From NCBI GenBank assembly GCA_963725655.1, contig CAVRYY010000001.1:992001-1056000 (forward strand): 64,000 nt of DNA. Direction: 5' to 3'. The notes under the pieces were generated by a model that was given only the letters and a program-made list of their open reading frames with translations, had not been told where the DNA came from and did not search any database. Positions 52,600 through 60,537 of the stretch are shown one piece after another. Position 1 is the stretch's first letter; each line of letters opens with the position of its first letter. Position numbers and translations under genes: made by a program. This DNA comes from CAVRXT01 sp963725655 (lineage in GTDB: Bacteria > Acidobacteriota > Terriglobia > Acidiferrales > UBA7541).

Positions 52600-53994
52600 A
52601 TGGAACAGGCCCTCGACGCCAATCGGCTCCACTTCGGCTTCACCATCACCTTCCACTACATTTTCCCGCAACTCACCATGGGCCTCGCGCTTCTGCTCGT
52701 CTACCTGAAGACCAAAGCCCTGCGCACCGGCGACCCGCATTACGATCGCTGTGCGCAATTCTGGGCGCGGATTTTCGCCATCAATTTTGGTCTGGGCGTA
52801 GTCACCGGCGTACCCATGGAATTTCAGTTCGGCACCAACTGGGCCGCGTTCTCCCGTTCCGCCGGCGGCGTGATCGGACAAACCCTGGCCATGGAAGGCG
52901 TCTTCTCATTCTTTCTCGAGTCCAGCTTCCTGGGTCTATTCCTGTTCGGCGCCAAAAAGCTTGGCCGCGTCGGACACTGGTGGGCCGGTTTCCTGGTCTT
53001 CCTCGGCTCCTGGCTCTCCGGCTATTTCATCGTCGCCACCAACGCGTGGATGCAATATCCCACCGGCTTCACCGTCGGCCCGCGCGGAGAAATCGAACTC
53101 GCCGACTTCTGGGCGCTGCTCGCCAATCGCTGGGCCCTCTGGCAGTACGCCCACACCATGCTCGGCGCGGTGCAGACCGGATGCTTCGTGATGGCCGCGG
53201 TCGGCGCATTTTATCTGCTCACTGCGCGCGACGAAAAATATGGACGCACCTTCGTCCGCACCGGCGTGCTGGTGGGAGTGATCGCCGCGTGCCTCCAGCT
53301 TTATCCCACCGGCGACGGCCAGGGAAAATTAATCGCGCAAAACCAGCCGGTCACTTTGGCCGCCATGGAAGGCCTCTTCCACAGCCAGTCCGGCGCACCG
53401 CTCGCGATCCTCGGCCAGCCCGACGTCGAGAACCACCGCCTCGATAATCCCCTGGAAATTCCGAAGATGTTGAGCTTCCTCACCTACCAGGAGTGGAGCG
53501 CGCAGATCAAGGGTCTCGAGGATTTCCCCCGCGACTTGTGGCCCGAACGCATCTCCTTGCTCTATTACAGCTATCACGTGATGGTCGGCCTCGGCACCAT
53601 TTTCATCGCCATCATGTTGATGGCCGCGCTTCTCCTATGGCGCGGAGCTTTGTTTCGCTCCCGCTGGATGCTCTGGGTGCTGATGCTATCCGTCCCCCTT
53701 CCTTACATCGCCAATACCGCCGGCTGGATGACCGCCGAGTTCGGCCGTCAGCCCTGGCTGATTTACGGCCTGATGCGCACCGCACACGGCGCTTCGCCCC
53801 GACTGAGCGCCGGAAACGTTTGGTTCACCCTGATCGGGTTCATGGGCTTGTACGCGATGTTGTCGATTCTGTTCTTGTTTCTGATGGGCCGCGAAATCGA
53901 AATGGGTCCCGAAGGCCATGATCCGGACGGCGGCCACGGCGATGCCGACGATGATGCCGCCGCCGGCGAAACGCCTGCCCCGGTGGGTGCATGA
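52600..53994 (+). CDS. cydA: Cytochrome bd oxidase subunit I
   Basis: CydA carries the hemes and quinol site of the bd-type oxidase. The 464 residues have His19 (heme d or b595 ligand), Glu99 and Glu107 (MEGVFSFFLE), His185 (YAHTM) and Met328 (YHVMVGLG), the b558 ligand positions. The conserved GWMTAEFGRQPW is at 375-386. The Q-loop (about 240-310) is of the short form. The C-terminal tail is rich in His, Asp and Gly, an unusual ending. An ATG at 52600 begins it. cydB follows after 147 bases. Confidence 0.95.
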   Translation: MEQALDANRLHFGFTITFHYIFPQLTMGLALLLVYLKTKALRTGDPHYDRCAQFWARIFAINFGLGVVTGVPMEFQFGTNWAAFSRSAGGVIGQTLAMEGVFSFFLESSFLGLFLFGAKKLGRVGHWWAGFLVFLGSWLSGYFIVATNAWMQYPTGFTVGPRGEIELADFWALLANRWALWQYAHTMLGAVQTGCFVMAAVGAFYLLTARDEKYGRTFVRTGVLVGVIAACLQLYPTGDGQGKLIAQNQPVTLAAMEGLFHSQSGAPLAILGQPDVENHRLDNPLEIPKMLSFLTYQEWSAQIKGLEDFPRDLWPERISLLYYSYHVMVGLGTIFIAIMLMAALLLWRGALFRSRWMLWVLMLSVPLPYIANTAGWMTAEFGRQPWLIYGLMRTAHGASPRLSAGNVWFTLIGFMGLYAMLSILFLFLMGREIEMGPEGHDPDGGHGDADDDAAAGETPAPVGA

Positions 53995-54068
53995 CGCGTC
54001 AGTTGGCCGCTGCATTGACCCGCTGTCTCGGGAGAGCACCGGCACATTGATTGGCTGAGTTGTGAAAT

Positions 54069-54112
54069 CACCGGTGATTCACCGGTCATTGACCGGCGAT
54101 TGACCTGCGAAA
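54069..54112. repeat. 11-base tandem repeat in the cydA-cydB gap
   Basis: Four successive 11-base units: CACCGGTGATT, CACCGGTCATT, GACCGGCGATT and a decayed GACCTGCGAAA. They lie 30 bases upstream of cydB. Confidence 0.7.
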
Positions 54113-54141
54113 TGGCCGCCGATTAAGGCCAAGAGGTTACG

Positions 54142-55191
54142 ATGGGAACGGTTTGGTTCTGCACCACAGCGCTCACCCTTACCATTTACGTCCTGCTCGA
54201 TGGGTTCGTTTTGGGCGCCGGCATCATCCACCTCTTCGTCGCCCGCACCGACGCCGAACGCCGATCGGTTTTCGCCAGCATCGGCCCGGTCCGCGAAGGA
54301 AACGAAGTGTGGCTGCTCGCCGCCGGTGGCATGCTCTTCTGCGCGTTCCCGCTCCTGTATGCGAGCGGCTTCAGCGGATTTTACCTCCCGCTGATGATCG
54401 TATTGTGGCTGCTGATTCTCCGCGGCATTTCCATCGAATTTCGCGGCCACATTAAGAGCGCGGTGTGGGATCCGCTCTGGGATTTCCTGTTTTGCTCCTC
54501 CAGTTTGTTGCTTGCGGTTTTCTACGGCGCCGCTCTGGCTAACGTGGTCCGCGGCGTGCCGCTCGATGCCACCCAATATTTCTTCGAGCCGCTTTGGACC
54601 AACTTCCGGCTCGGCGCCGAGACCGGCATCCTCGATTGGTACACCATCCTGGTCGGCGTGCTCGCTCTCGCGGCCATCGCCATGCACGGAGCCCTGTGGG
54701 TCCGCATGAAAACCGGCGGCGCAGTGAACCAGCGCACCGGGAAATTCGCCGCCGCGATTTGGTGGGTCGTCGCCGCGCTCACCGCCGTAGTCACCACCGT
54801 CACATTCCGCATTCAGCCGCAGATAGAAACCAATTTCGCCGATCACCACTGGGGCGCGATATTCCCGGTCCTGGCCGTTGCCGGCCTCACCGGCGTCATC
54901 GTCGAGGTTCGCAGAAATCGCGAGTTGCCCGCCCTCTGCGCTTCCGCCGCCTATCTCGCCGGAATGATGACCAGCGTCGTCTTCGGCGTCTATCCGATGG
55001 TCCTGCCGGCGCGCAATTCTCTATATTCACTCACCGTCGAAAACGCCAAGGCCGGCGCCTATGGCCTCAAGGTGGGCCTCATCTGGTGGACCTTCGGCAT
55101 CCTCCTCGCCTCCAGCTACTTCATCTTCGTCTACCGCACCTTCTCCGGAAAAGTCGCTAGTCCGCCGGCAAAGGCCTCACCCCGCGAATGA
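54142..55191 (+). CDS. cydB: Cytochrome bd oxidase subunit II
   Basis: CydB is the structural partner of CydA. The 349 residues form about eight or nine helices. Family signatures include TIYVLLDGFVLGAGI, REGNEVWLLAAGG and FREFRGH-like RGISIEFRGHIKS. The gene follows cydA by 147 bases, a gap that carries tandem repeats, and has an AAGAGG ribosome site. No cydX-like small gene was evident downstream. Confidence 0.95.
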   Translation: MGTVWFCTTALTLTIYVLLDGFVLGAGIIHLFVARTDAERRSVFASIGPVREGNEVWLLAAGGMLFCAFPLLYASGFSGFYLPLMIVLWLLILRGISIEFRGHIKSAVWDPLWDFLFCSSSLLLAVFYGAALANVVRGVPLDATQYFFEPLWTNFRLGAETGILDWYTILVGVLALAAIAMHGALWVRMKTGGAVNQRTGKFAAAIWWVVAALTAVVTTVTFRIQPQIETNFADHHWGAIFPVLAVAGLTGVIVEVRRNRELPALCASAAYLAGMMTSVVFGVYPMVLPARNSLYSLTVENAKAGAYGLKVGLIWWTFGILLASSYFIFVYRTFSGKVASPPAKASPRE

Positions 55192-55211
55192 CTCAGCCGT
55201 GTCGGCAGAAG

Positions 55212-56126
55212 TCAGGCCGCGCGCCCGAAAAGTATCACTCCTAGCCGCCGCAAACCTCCCGGAGACAATCGCCGCGCTAGGCGATGATGCGAAGACATGT
55301 ACACCCGCATGGCCTTCGTCCGTTTGCCGGTCGCTACATATTCGAGGATGGCCTGCGGGGCAAGGCGGCTGAGCGCAATCCCGCGCGCCCACTCTGACTC
55401 CGGCGGCACGGGATATTCTTCCACCAGCCGGAAGAGATGCTCGTGCTTCATGTTCGCGCTCAGTTGCTCGCCGGTCAGCCGATATTCGGCTGTGAATTGA
55501 TTCACGAAATAGAAGCGCTTGGCGATCAGCCCCAGCCGCACACCAAAATCGAAATCGCACGTCTCTCCTACCACCTCTCGCGCCTGCAGCGGCACTTGGC
55601 GCGCGAGTTCGGTCTTAATCAGAAACCCATCGTTCGGAAATTGCTGCAGCAGACCCGCTTCTATCGGAGACAGTATCGAGCCTTCGTGATCATTGGTCCG
55701 GCGGTAGTCACTGTTGAGTTTCTCGGAGTCTTTTAGTAGCGGTTGACCATCGGCAGCGATCAATATCTGCTTTCCGTAAATAGCATCCACCCCCGGGTTC
55801 TGCGCGCAACATCTTACGAAAACGTCCACCGCGCCCGGCAACAACCGGTCATCATCATGCAAAAGGATGGCGTACTCGCCGCGGGCCTCGCGGTACAGGT
55901 GGTTGATGTTATTCGCCTGCCCCAATGAAGGACGGTTCCACAGATACCTGATTTCCACTCCCGCCTTCTGCTCAGACGAAAGCACCATCGCCTCGGCCTC
56001 GTTGCTCGGCGAATCGTCCCCCACCAGGATCTCAATGGGGCGATGTTGATGCAGCAACCCGCTTCGGATCGCTTCCCGCAAGAGGTCGCGTCGTCGATAC
56101 GTTGGAATGCAGATAGAAATCAGCAT
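55212..56126 (-). CDS. Family 2 glycosyltransferase
   Basis: A 304-residue GT2 enzyme. SICIPTYRRRDLLREAI at the start, VGDDSPS, then the metal-binding DDD in LLHDDDRLLPGAV, and a conserved GETCDFDFGVRLG. It probably adds sugars to a cell-surface polymer. The ATG at 56126 with GGAG is preferred; the frame is open to 56171. It is convergent with cydB. A perfect palindrome lies just upstream of its ribosome site. Confidence 0.88.
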   Translation of the reverse strand: MLISICIPTYRRRDLLREAIRSGLLHQHRPIEILVGDDSPSNEAEAMVLSSEQKAGVEIRYLWNRPSLGQANNINHLYREARGEYAILLHDDDRLLPGAVDVFVRCCAQNPGVDAIYGKQILIAADGQPLLKDSEKLNSDYRRTNDHEGSILSPIEAGLLQQFPNDGFLIKTELARQVPLQAREVVGETCDFDFGVRLGLIAKRFYFVNQFTAEYRLTGEQLSANMKHEHLFRLVEEYPVPPESEWARGIALSRLAPQAILEYVATGKRTKAMRVYMSSHHRLARRLSPGGLRRLGVILFGRAA

Positions 56127-56478
56127 ATGTCTCCAAGCCGGGGATGTCCCCGGCGTCCTCCAGGGATGCACGTCTCCTGTTCATGGCGTTCGCCGAAGCG
56201 GTGCGCCAAGGAGCAATGCTCTGCCGATGGCTAGATCAATTCGTCTGGTACCAAGGAACCGAGGGTTTATGCAGGCCGGACATCTGGAAGAGTTTCACCG
56301 CGAATCAACAACAACCGAGATATACCGAATCCGGTGATTGCGCGCAATTCGGAGTTTTACGGATATTCAAAGTCAGGCCAATTCCTTCGCCCCTCAGCTC
56401 TGGAAAAACAGAGCTTCACCTTCAGCGTTCGCTGGAGCTTTTCGCGCCGCTGCGAACCGCAGCGCCTCGCGCGAATCT

Positions 56479-56518
56479 AAAAAAACTGGCCCATCCCGGG
56501 GGTAGCGGGACGGGCCAG
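56479..56518 (-). terminator. Rho-independent terminator, minus strand
   Basis: On the minus strand, a 13-base stem (CTGGCCCGTCCCG against CGGGATGGGCCAG, one mismatch) with a 7-base loop, then seven T residues. It lies about 295 bases downstream of the tetR stop, so either tetR has a long 3' leader-like tail or a small RNA ends here. Confidence 0.8.
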
Positions 56519-56726
56519 CGGGCGTTTGTCAGGGAGGGAAAGTTGCGAGGAAAACGGCCTATTCTCGGGTGTGTAACACCACCCGTCCGATCAACGTTCA
56601 CAAAACCAGCCTTCCTTACCGTCATCCAAAAGGCCGCACCGCATCAAAGCGGCGCCATCAATAGATACCCGAGCGTTGTTACAATCCGATGAAAGCGATG
56701 TGAAAACTCCATCGCCGGAGCCGTGG

Positions 56727-56745
56727 CACAGCCAACCTGGCCGTG
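56727..56745. repeat. Dispersed hairpin, copy B (CACAGCCA-ACC-TGGCCGTG)
   Basis: Related to the hairpin at 14992-15010: same 8-base arm and 3-base loop, one stem change, same GTGG prefix. Confidence 0.5.
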
Positions 56746-56756
56746 CGTGCCAGACT

Positions 56757-56788
56757 TGCCCACTGACCAGCATGCCCACTGACCAGCA
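56757..56788. repeat. 16-base tandem repeat, two copies
   Basis: TGCCCACTGACCAGCA occurs twice end to end, followed by a broken third start (TGACCAC). Confidence 0.8.
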
Positions 56789-56812
56789 TGACCACAAAGT
56801 CGATCCGAGAAA

Positions 56813-57565
56813 CTAAGTACGATGTAAGACCGCAGCCGTCTTCCTGCCCGCACTCGGAGCCCGCGCATACCGCCGCTTACGCCCGCCAGCCGCCCGCACG
56901 CCGGACGCAATCCCCGTGAAAAATGAATCGCACATACTCTCTAGCACCCGCCGCGCGGTAGCCGGCGCAGCCAGCAACGGATCGAACTTGCCCTCCAGCG
57001 CAATCGCGCTAGGAATCCCCCGCAGCGCAGTGAACGCCAGATTCAGCCGGTCCTTTTGTTTCCGCGAAATCGGCCGCTGGCCCTCAAACAGCAATTTCGT
57101 CGTGTCCGCGTAAAGCAGCTGATACAACTCGCGCAGCCGTTTCCCATACTCCGGATTGCGTAAGGCGAAAAGCTTGAATTCCAGCGTCAGCAGCGGCCAG
57201 TTCCCATCGAAATAGAACTCCACATATCTCTCGCGCACAAACACCAGCCGCTCCTGCAACGAGCGCCGCTCCATTTGTTCGCGCGCCAGCGCCAGTTTCT
57301 GCCGGGCGCGCCGCTCCAGCAGCGCCATAAACAAATCCTGCTTGTTCTTGAAATGCGCGTACACCGCGCCCCGCGTGTGTCCAGCCTCCGCCGCGATCGC
57401 TTCCAGCTGCGCTCGCTCAAAGCCGTCCCGCGCAAACACCACCTGCGCCGCGTCGAGCAGTCCCGAAAGCGTGGCGGCGGCGCGAGCTTGGTGTTTGTTC
57501 GGCGCTGCACCTGCGCGTGTAGCACCTGTGCGTGCCGTACCTGCGCGTTTTGCAGTACGTTTCAA
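56813..57565 (-). CDS. TetR/AcrR-family regulator of the efflux operon
   Basis: A 250-residue repressor. The HTH (LLDAAQVVFARDGFERAQLEAIAAEAGHTRGAVYAHFKNKQDL) is followed by a TetR C-terminal domain and a basic tail (GGRKRRYARAPSAGRK). An Ala/Thr/Arg-rich extension of about 28 residues precedes the HTH. It is divergent from the TolC-HlyD-MFS operon. The gap carries a perfect inverted repeat that is probably its operator. Confidence 0.9.
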   Translation of the reverse strand: MKRTAKRAGTARTGATRAGAAPNKHQARAAATLSGLLDAAQVVFARDGFERAQLEAIAAEAGHTRGAVYAHFKNKQDLFMALLERRARQKLALAREQMERRSLQERLVFVRERYVEFYFDGNWPLLTLEFKLFALRNPEYGKRLRELYQLLYADTTKLLFEGQRPISRKQKDRLNLAFTALRGIPSAIALEGKFDPLLAAPATARRVLESMCDSFFTGIASGVRAAGGRKRRYARAPSAGRKTAAVLHRT

Positions 57566-57608
57566 AGTGGATTACCCGGTGTCGAGAATAGCACGATTCC
57601 TACATTAG

Positions 57609-57626
57609 ATACATACACGTATGTAT
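57609..57626. promoter_or_regulatory. TetR operator ATACATAC-AC-GTATGTAT
   Basis: A perfect 8-2-8 inverted repeat, 43 bases upstream of the tolC-like start and 44 upstream of tetR. TACATACA/GTATGTA half-sites are typical of AcrR-class operators. Confidence 0.75.
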
Positions 57627-57651
57627 TCAATGTGCTACGATCCATGATGTT

Positions 57652-59217
57652 ATGAAAGTGCGCAGCCTCATCATCGCGTTACTCGGGTTGGCCAGTGCCG
57701 GTCTCGTCGCCGCTCTCGTCGCCATCCCCGCCGCGGCCCAGCAGAGTGGCAGTGCCACCCCTGCCGCCATGGCGAATCCCATTCCGTTGTCGGCTCGTGC
57801 CCCCAACGCCGTGGGCGCCCAGCAGTCCGCCGCTCCCGCCGGCTCCAGCGTCGACGTCATCCAATCCTCCATCCAGGTGCAAAGCCCCTTCGACGGCAGC
57901 GTCCCCGATAAATCGGCCGCAGCCGCCGGCTCGATTCCGCTATCGCTCACTGACGCGGTACGCCGAGGCTTGCGTTTTAACCTGGGACAGATCAGCGCCG
58001 ACTCTTCCCTCCGTCAGGCGCGCGCGCAGAAGGAAGCTGCCTTCAGCGAACTCCTTCCCAAACTCGGCATCAGCGCCACCGAAACCGGCGCCAAAATCGA
58101 TCTGCAAGCCGAAGGCCTGAGCGCCTCCACACTTGGATCGTTCGGCGCCTTGGGCGCTGCGTTTCCCACCGTCGTTGGTCCATTTCACTATTACACCCTG
58201 ATGGGCAACGTGCAGGCCAATCTTTTCAATCTCACATCGCTCTACAATTTTCGCGCCGCCAGCGCCGGCGCCGATGCCGCGCAGCTGGATTCGCAAAACG
58301 CGCGCGAGCTCGTCGTCCTCGCCGTCACCGGCAGCTACTTGCAAGTCCTCGCCAGCGCCGCAGGCGTTGACGCCCAGCTCGATCAAGTGAAGTACGCGCA
58401 AGCCTCATACGACCGCGCCAAGGCCCAGTTTGACGCCGGCAACAAAGCGCAGATCGATGCCACTCGCAGCTTGGTGCAGCTCCAAACCGAGCAGCAGCGC
58501 CTGCGTTCCGAACGCGGCGATCTGCAAAAGCAAAAGTACGCCCTCGCCCGCCTTCTGGGTTTGCCTCTCACCGCCGATCTCTTGCTCACCAGCGAACTGA
58601 ACGGCGGCACCGAAATGCCGATGGAAGCGGAAGCCGCGGTTCAGACCGCCTTCGCTCACCGCCAGGACCTCAAAGCCGCCGAGGCTCAAGTGCGCGCCGC
58701 GGACGCCGCACTGAAAGCCGCTTCGGCCGAGCGCTTGCCCACCGCTTCGGTGCAGGGCTACTACGGGGTGCAGGGGGTCGATCCCAATCATGGCCGCGGC
58801 GTTTTCGATGCCACCGCCAGCGTCAGCGTCCCCATATTCGAGGGTGGGCGCCTGAAAGCGGATCGCGAACAAGCCAGCGCGGTGCTCGATCAGCATCGCG
58901 CCGAACTCGAAAATCAACGCGGACAAGTCGAGCTCGAAGTTCGCGACGCCTACACCGACCTGCAAGTCGCTACCGATCAAGTGCAAGTGGCGGCCAGCAA
59001 TCGCAAGCTGGCCCTGGAAACATTGCAGCAGTCTCAGGACCGCTATACCGCCGGCGCCGCCGACTCGGTGGAAGTGGTCCAGTCGCAGCAAACCCTCGGA
59101 TCCGCCGAGCGCGACTACGTGAGCGCTATCTACGCGCGAAATCTCGCCCGCGTTAGCTTGGCCCGTGCCATGGGCGAAGCGGAAACCGACATCATCACGT
59201 TACTCAAGGACAAGTAG
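57652..59217 (+). CDS. TolC-family outer-membrane efflux protein
   Basis: A 521-residue outer-membrane factor. The signal peptide (about 7-29, LIALLGLASAGLVAALVAIPAAAQ) leads into a low-complexity stretch rich in Ala/Ser, then two OEP repeats (SLTDAVRRGLRFNLGQISADSSLRQARAQKEAAFSELLPKLGI near 105; second near 315). It forms the exit duct. The stop and the next ATG are adjacent (TAGATG), so this is the first gene of a three-gene operon. Confidence 0.92.
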   Translation: MKVRSLIIALLGLASAGLVAALVAIPAAAQQSGSATPAAMANPIPLSARAPNAVGAQQSAAPAGSSVDVIQSSIQVQSPFDGSVPDKSAAAAGSIPLSLTDAVRRGLRFNLGQISADSSLRQARAQKEAAFSELLPKLGISATETGAKIDLQAEGLSASTLGSFGALGAAFPTVVGPFHYYTLMGNVQANLFNLTSLYNFRAASAGADAAQLDSQNARELVVLAVTGSYLQVLASAAGVDAQLDQVKYAQASYDRAKAQFDAGNKAQIDATRSLVQLQTEQQRLRSERGDLQKQKYALARLLGLPLTADLLLTSELNGGTEMPMEAEAAVQTAFAHRQDLKAAEAQVRAADAALKAASAERLPTASVQGYYGVQGVDPNHGRGVFDATASVSVPIFEGGRLKADREQASAVLDQHRAELENQRGQVELEVRDAYTDLQVATDQVQVAASNRKLALETLQQSQDRYTAGAADSVEVVQSQQTLGSAERDYVSAIYARNLARVSLARAMGEAETDIITLLKDK

Positions 59218-60477
59218 ATGGCCGACGAAAAGCCGCAACTGCAACCTCAGAACGCTTCGACTGCTCCCGCGTCCGCCAACGCCGCGGCCGTCACCCCGCC
59301 GGAGGATCCCGAAAAGCGCCGTCGCCGTTTTCTCACCATTGGCGCGGTGATCCTGGTGATTCTCGTTGCCGGAATTCTCTACGATCTGCACGCACGCAAT
59401 TACGAAACCACTGACGATGCAGAGGTCGACGCCCATCTAATTCCCATTACCGCTCGCGTTGACGGCACCATTCGCGGCGTTTACGTCGAGGACGACGCCA
59501 TCGTCAAAGCCGGCCAGCCGCTGGTCGATCTCGATCCCACCGATAGCCAGGTCAGCCTCACCCAGGCCCAGGCTCGCTTCGATCGCGCCCAGGCCCAGCG
59601 TGAAGCGCAGAGCCCGTCGCTGCCGATCACCCAACTCAACAACTCCACCAGCGTCAGCGAGCAGCAGTCCGCCGTCGTGAATGCCGAAGCGAGTCTTGCC
59701 TCCGCGCAACATGACTACGACAATGCCGTGGCCATGGAACAGCAGGCCGAGGCCACCAACGTCCGCGCCCAAGCCGATTTTCAGCGCTACAAAACCCTGT
59801 TCGAGAAAAACGAAGCGGCCAAAGCCGACTATCAAAGCTACGCCGCCATCGCCGCCGGCCAGGACGCTGCGGTGAAAGGCAGCCAGGCCGCCGTCGCCTC
59901 CGCGCAGAAATTGATCGAGCAGCGCCAGGCCCAGCTTGCCGAGGAAAAATCCCGCCTCGAGCAGGCTCAGAAAAATGCGCCCCGTCAAGTCGCCATCCAG
60001 GAGGCCGATCTTCGCTCCCAGGTCGCCAACGAGGAATCCGCCAAGGCCGAGCTGCAGCAGGCCCAACTGAACGTTGGATACAGCCACATCGTTGCGCCAG
60101 TTGACGGCATCACCACCCAGCGCAGCGCCGAACTCGGCAGCCATATCACCAGCGGCCAGCAATTACTCATGATCGTCGATATCGGCGATCTCTGGGTCAC
60201 CGCCGATTTCAAGGAAACCCAGTTGGCTCGCATGCATCCCGGCCAGCACGTAAAGCTGCACGTCGACGCCCTCGACCACGATTTCGACGGCGCCGTCGAA
60301 GCGATGCCCGCAATCACTGGCAGCCGCTCCAGCGTGCTTCCTCCGGAAAACGCCACAGGGAATTACGTCAAGGTGGTCCAGCGCCTGCCGGTGCGCATTC
60401 GCTTCAGCCCCAACCAGAGCGGTCTCGAGAAATTGCGCCCCGGAATGTCCGTCGAACCGACCGTTCACCTGGACTGA
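59218..60477 (+). CDS. HlyD/EmrA-family membrane fusion protein
   Basis: A 419-residue periplasmic adaptor. One N-terminal membrane helix (FLTIGAVILVILVAGILYDL), then DDAEVDAHLIPITARVDGTIRGVYVEDDAIVKAGQPLVDLD (biotinyl-lipoyl-like), a long coiled-coil hairpin (about 95-255) and beta domains ending WVTADFKETQL and SVEPTVHLD. It links the TolC channel to the DHA2 permease. Confidence 0.93.
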   Translation: MADEKPQLQPQNASTAPASANAAAVTPPEDPEKRRRRFLTIGAVILVILVAGILYDLHARNYETTDDAEVDAHLIPITARVDGTIRGVYVEDDAIVKAGQPLVDLDPTDSQVSLTQAQARFDRAQAQREAQSPSLPITQLNNSTSVSEQQSAVVNAEASLASAQHDYDNAVAMEQQAEATNVRAQADFQRYKTLFEKNEAAKADYQSYAAIAAGQDAAVKGSQAAVASAQKLIEQRQAQLAEEKSRLEQAQKNAPRQVAIQEADLRSQVANEESAKAELQQAQLNVGYSHIVAPVDGITTQRSAELGSHITSGQQLLMIVDIGDLWVTADFKETQLARMHPGQHVKLHVDALDHDFDGAVEAMPAITGSRSSVLPPENATGNYVKVVQRLPVRIRFSPNQSGLEKLRPGMSVEPTVHLD

Positions 60478-60537
60478 ATTCCGTACCGGCTGCCCGCGCT
60501 GGCCATGAGTACCGGCGCACCAGTGCCCCAAATCTAG

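Larger units (their letters stand above)
56127..56812. other. Non-coding stretch with palindrome, terminator-like hairpin and repeats
   Basis: This 686-base gap has no convincing gene. It holds an 18-base palindrome GCCGGGGA-TG-TCCCCGGC (56137-56154), a strong minus-strand terminator (56479-56518), hairpin copy B (56727-56745), and a 16-base tandem repeat TGCCCACTGACCAGCA (56757-56788). An open frame of 182 codons on the plus strand crosses the terminator and has no support. Confidence 0.6.

Noticed and set aside
56144..56692. 182-codon plus-strand frame in the gap beside tetR
   Set aside because: It starts at a palindrome, crosses a strong minus-strand terminator, has no ribosome site and no recognisable domain.
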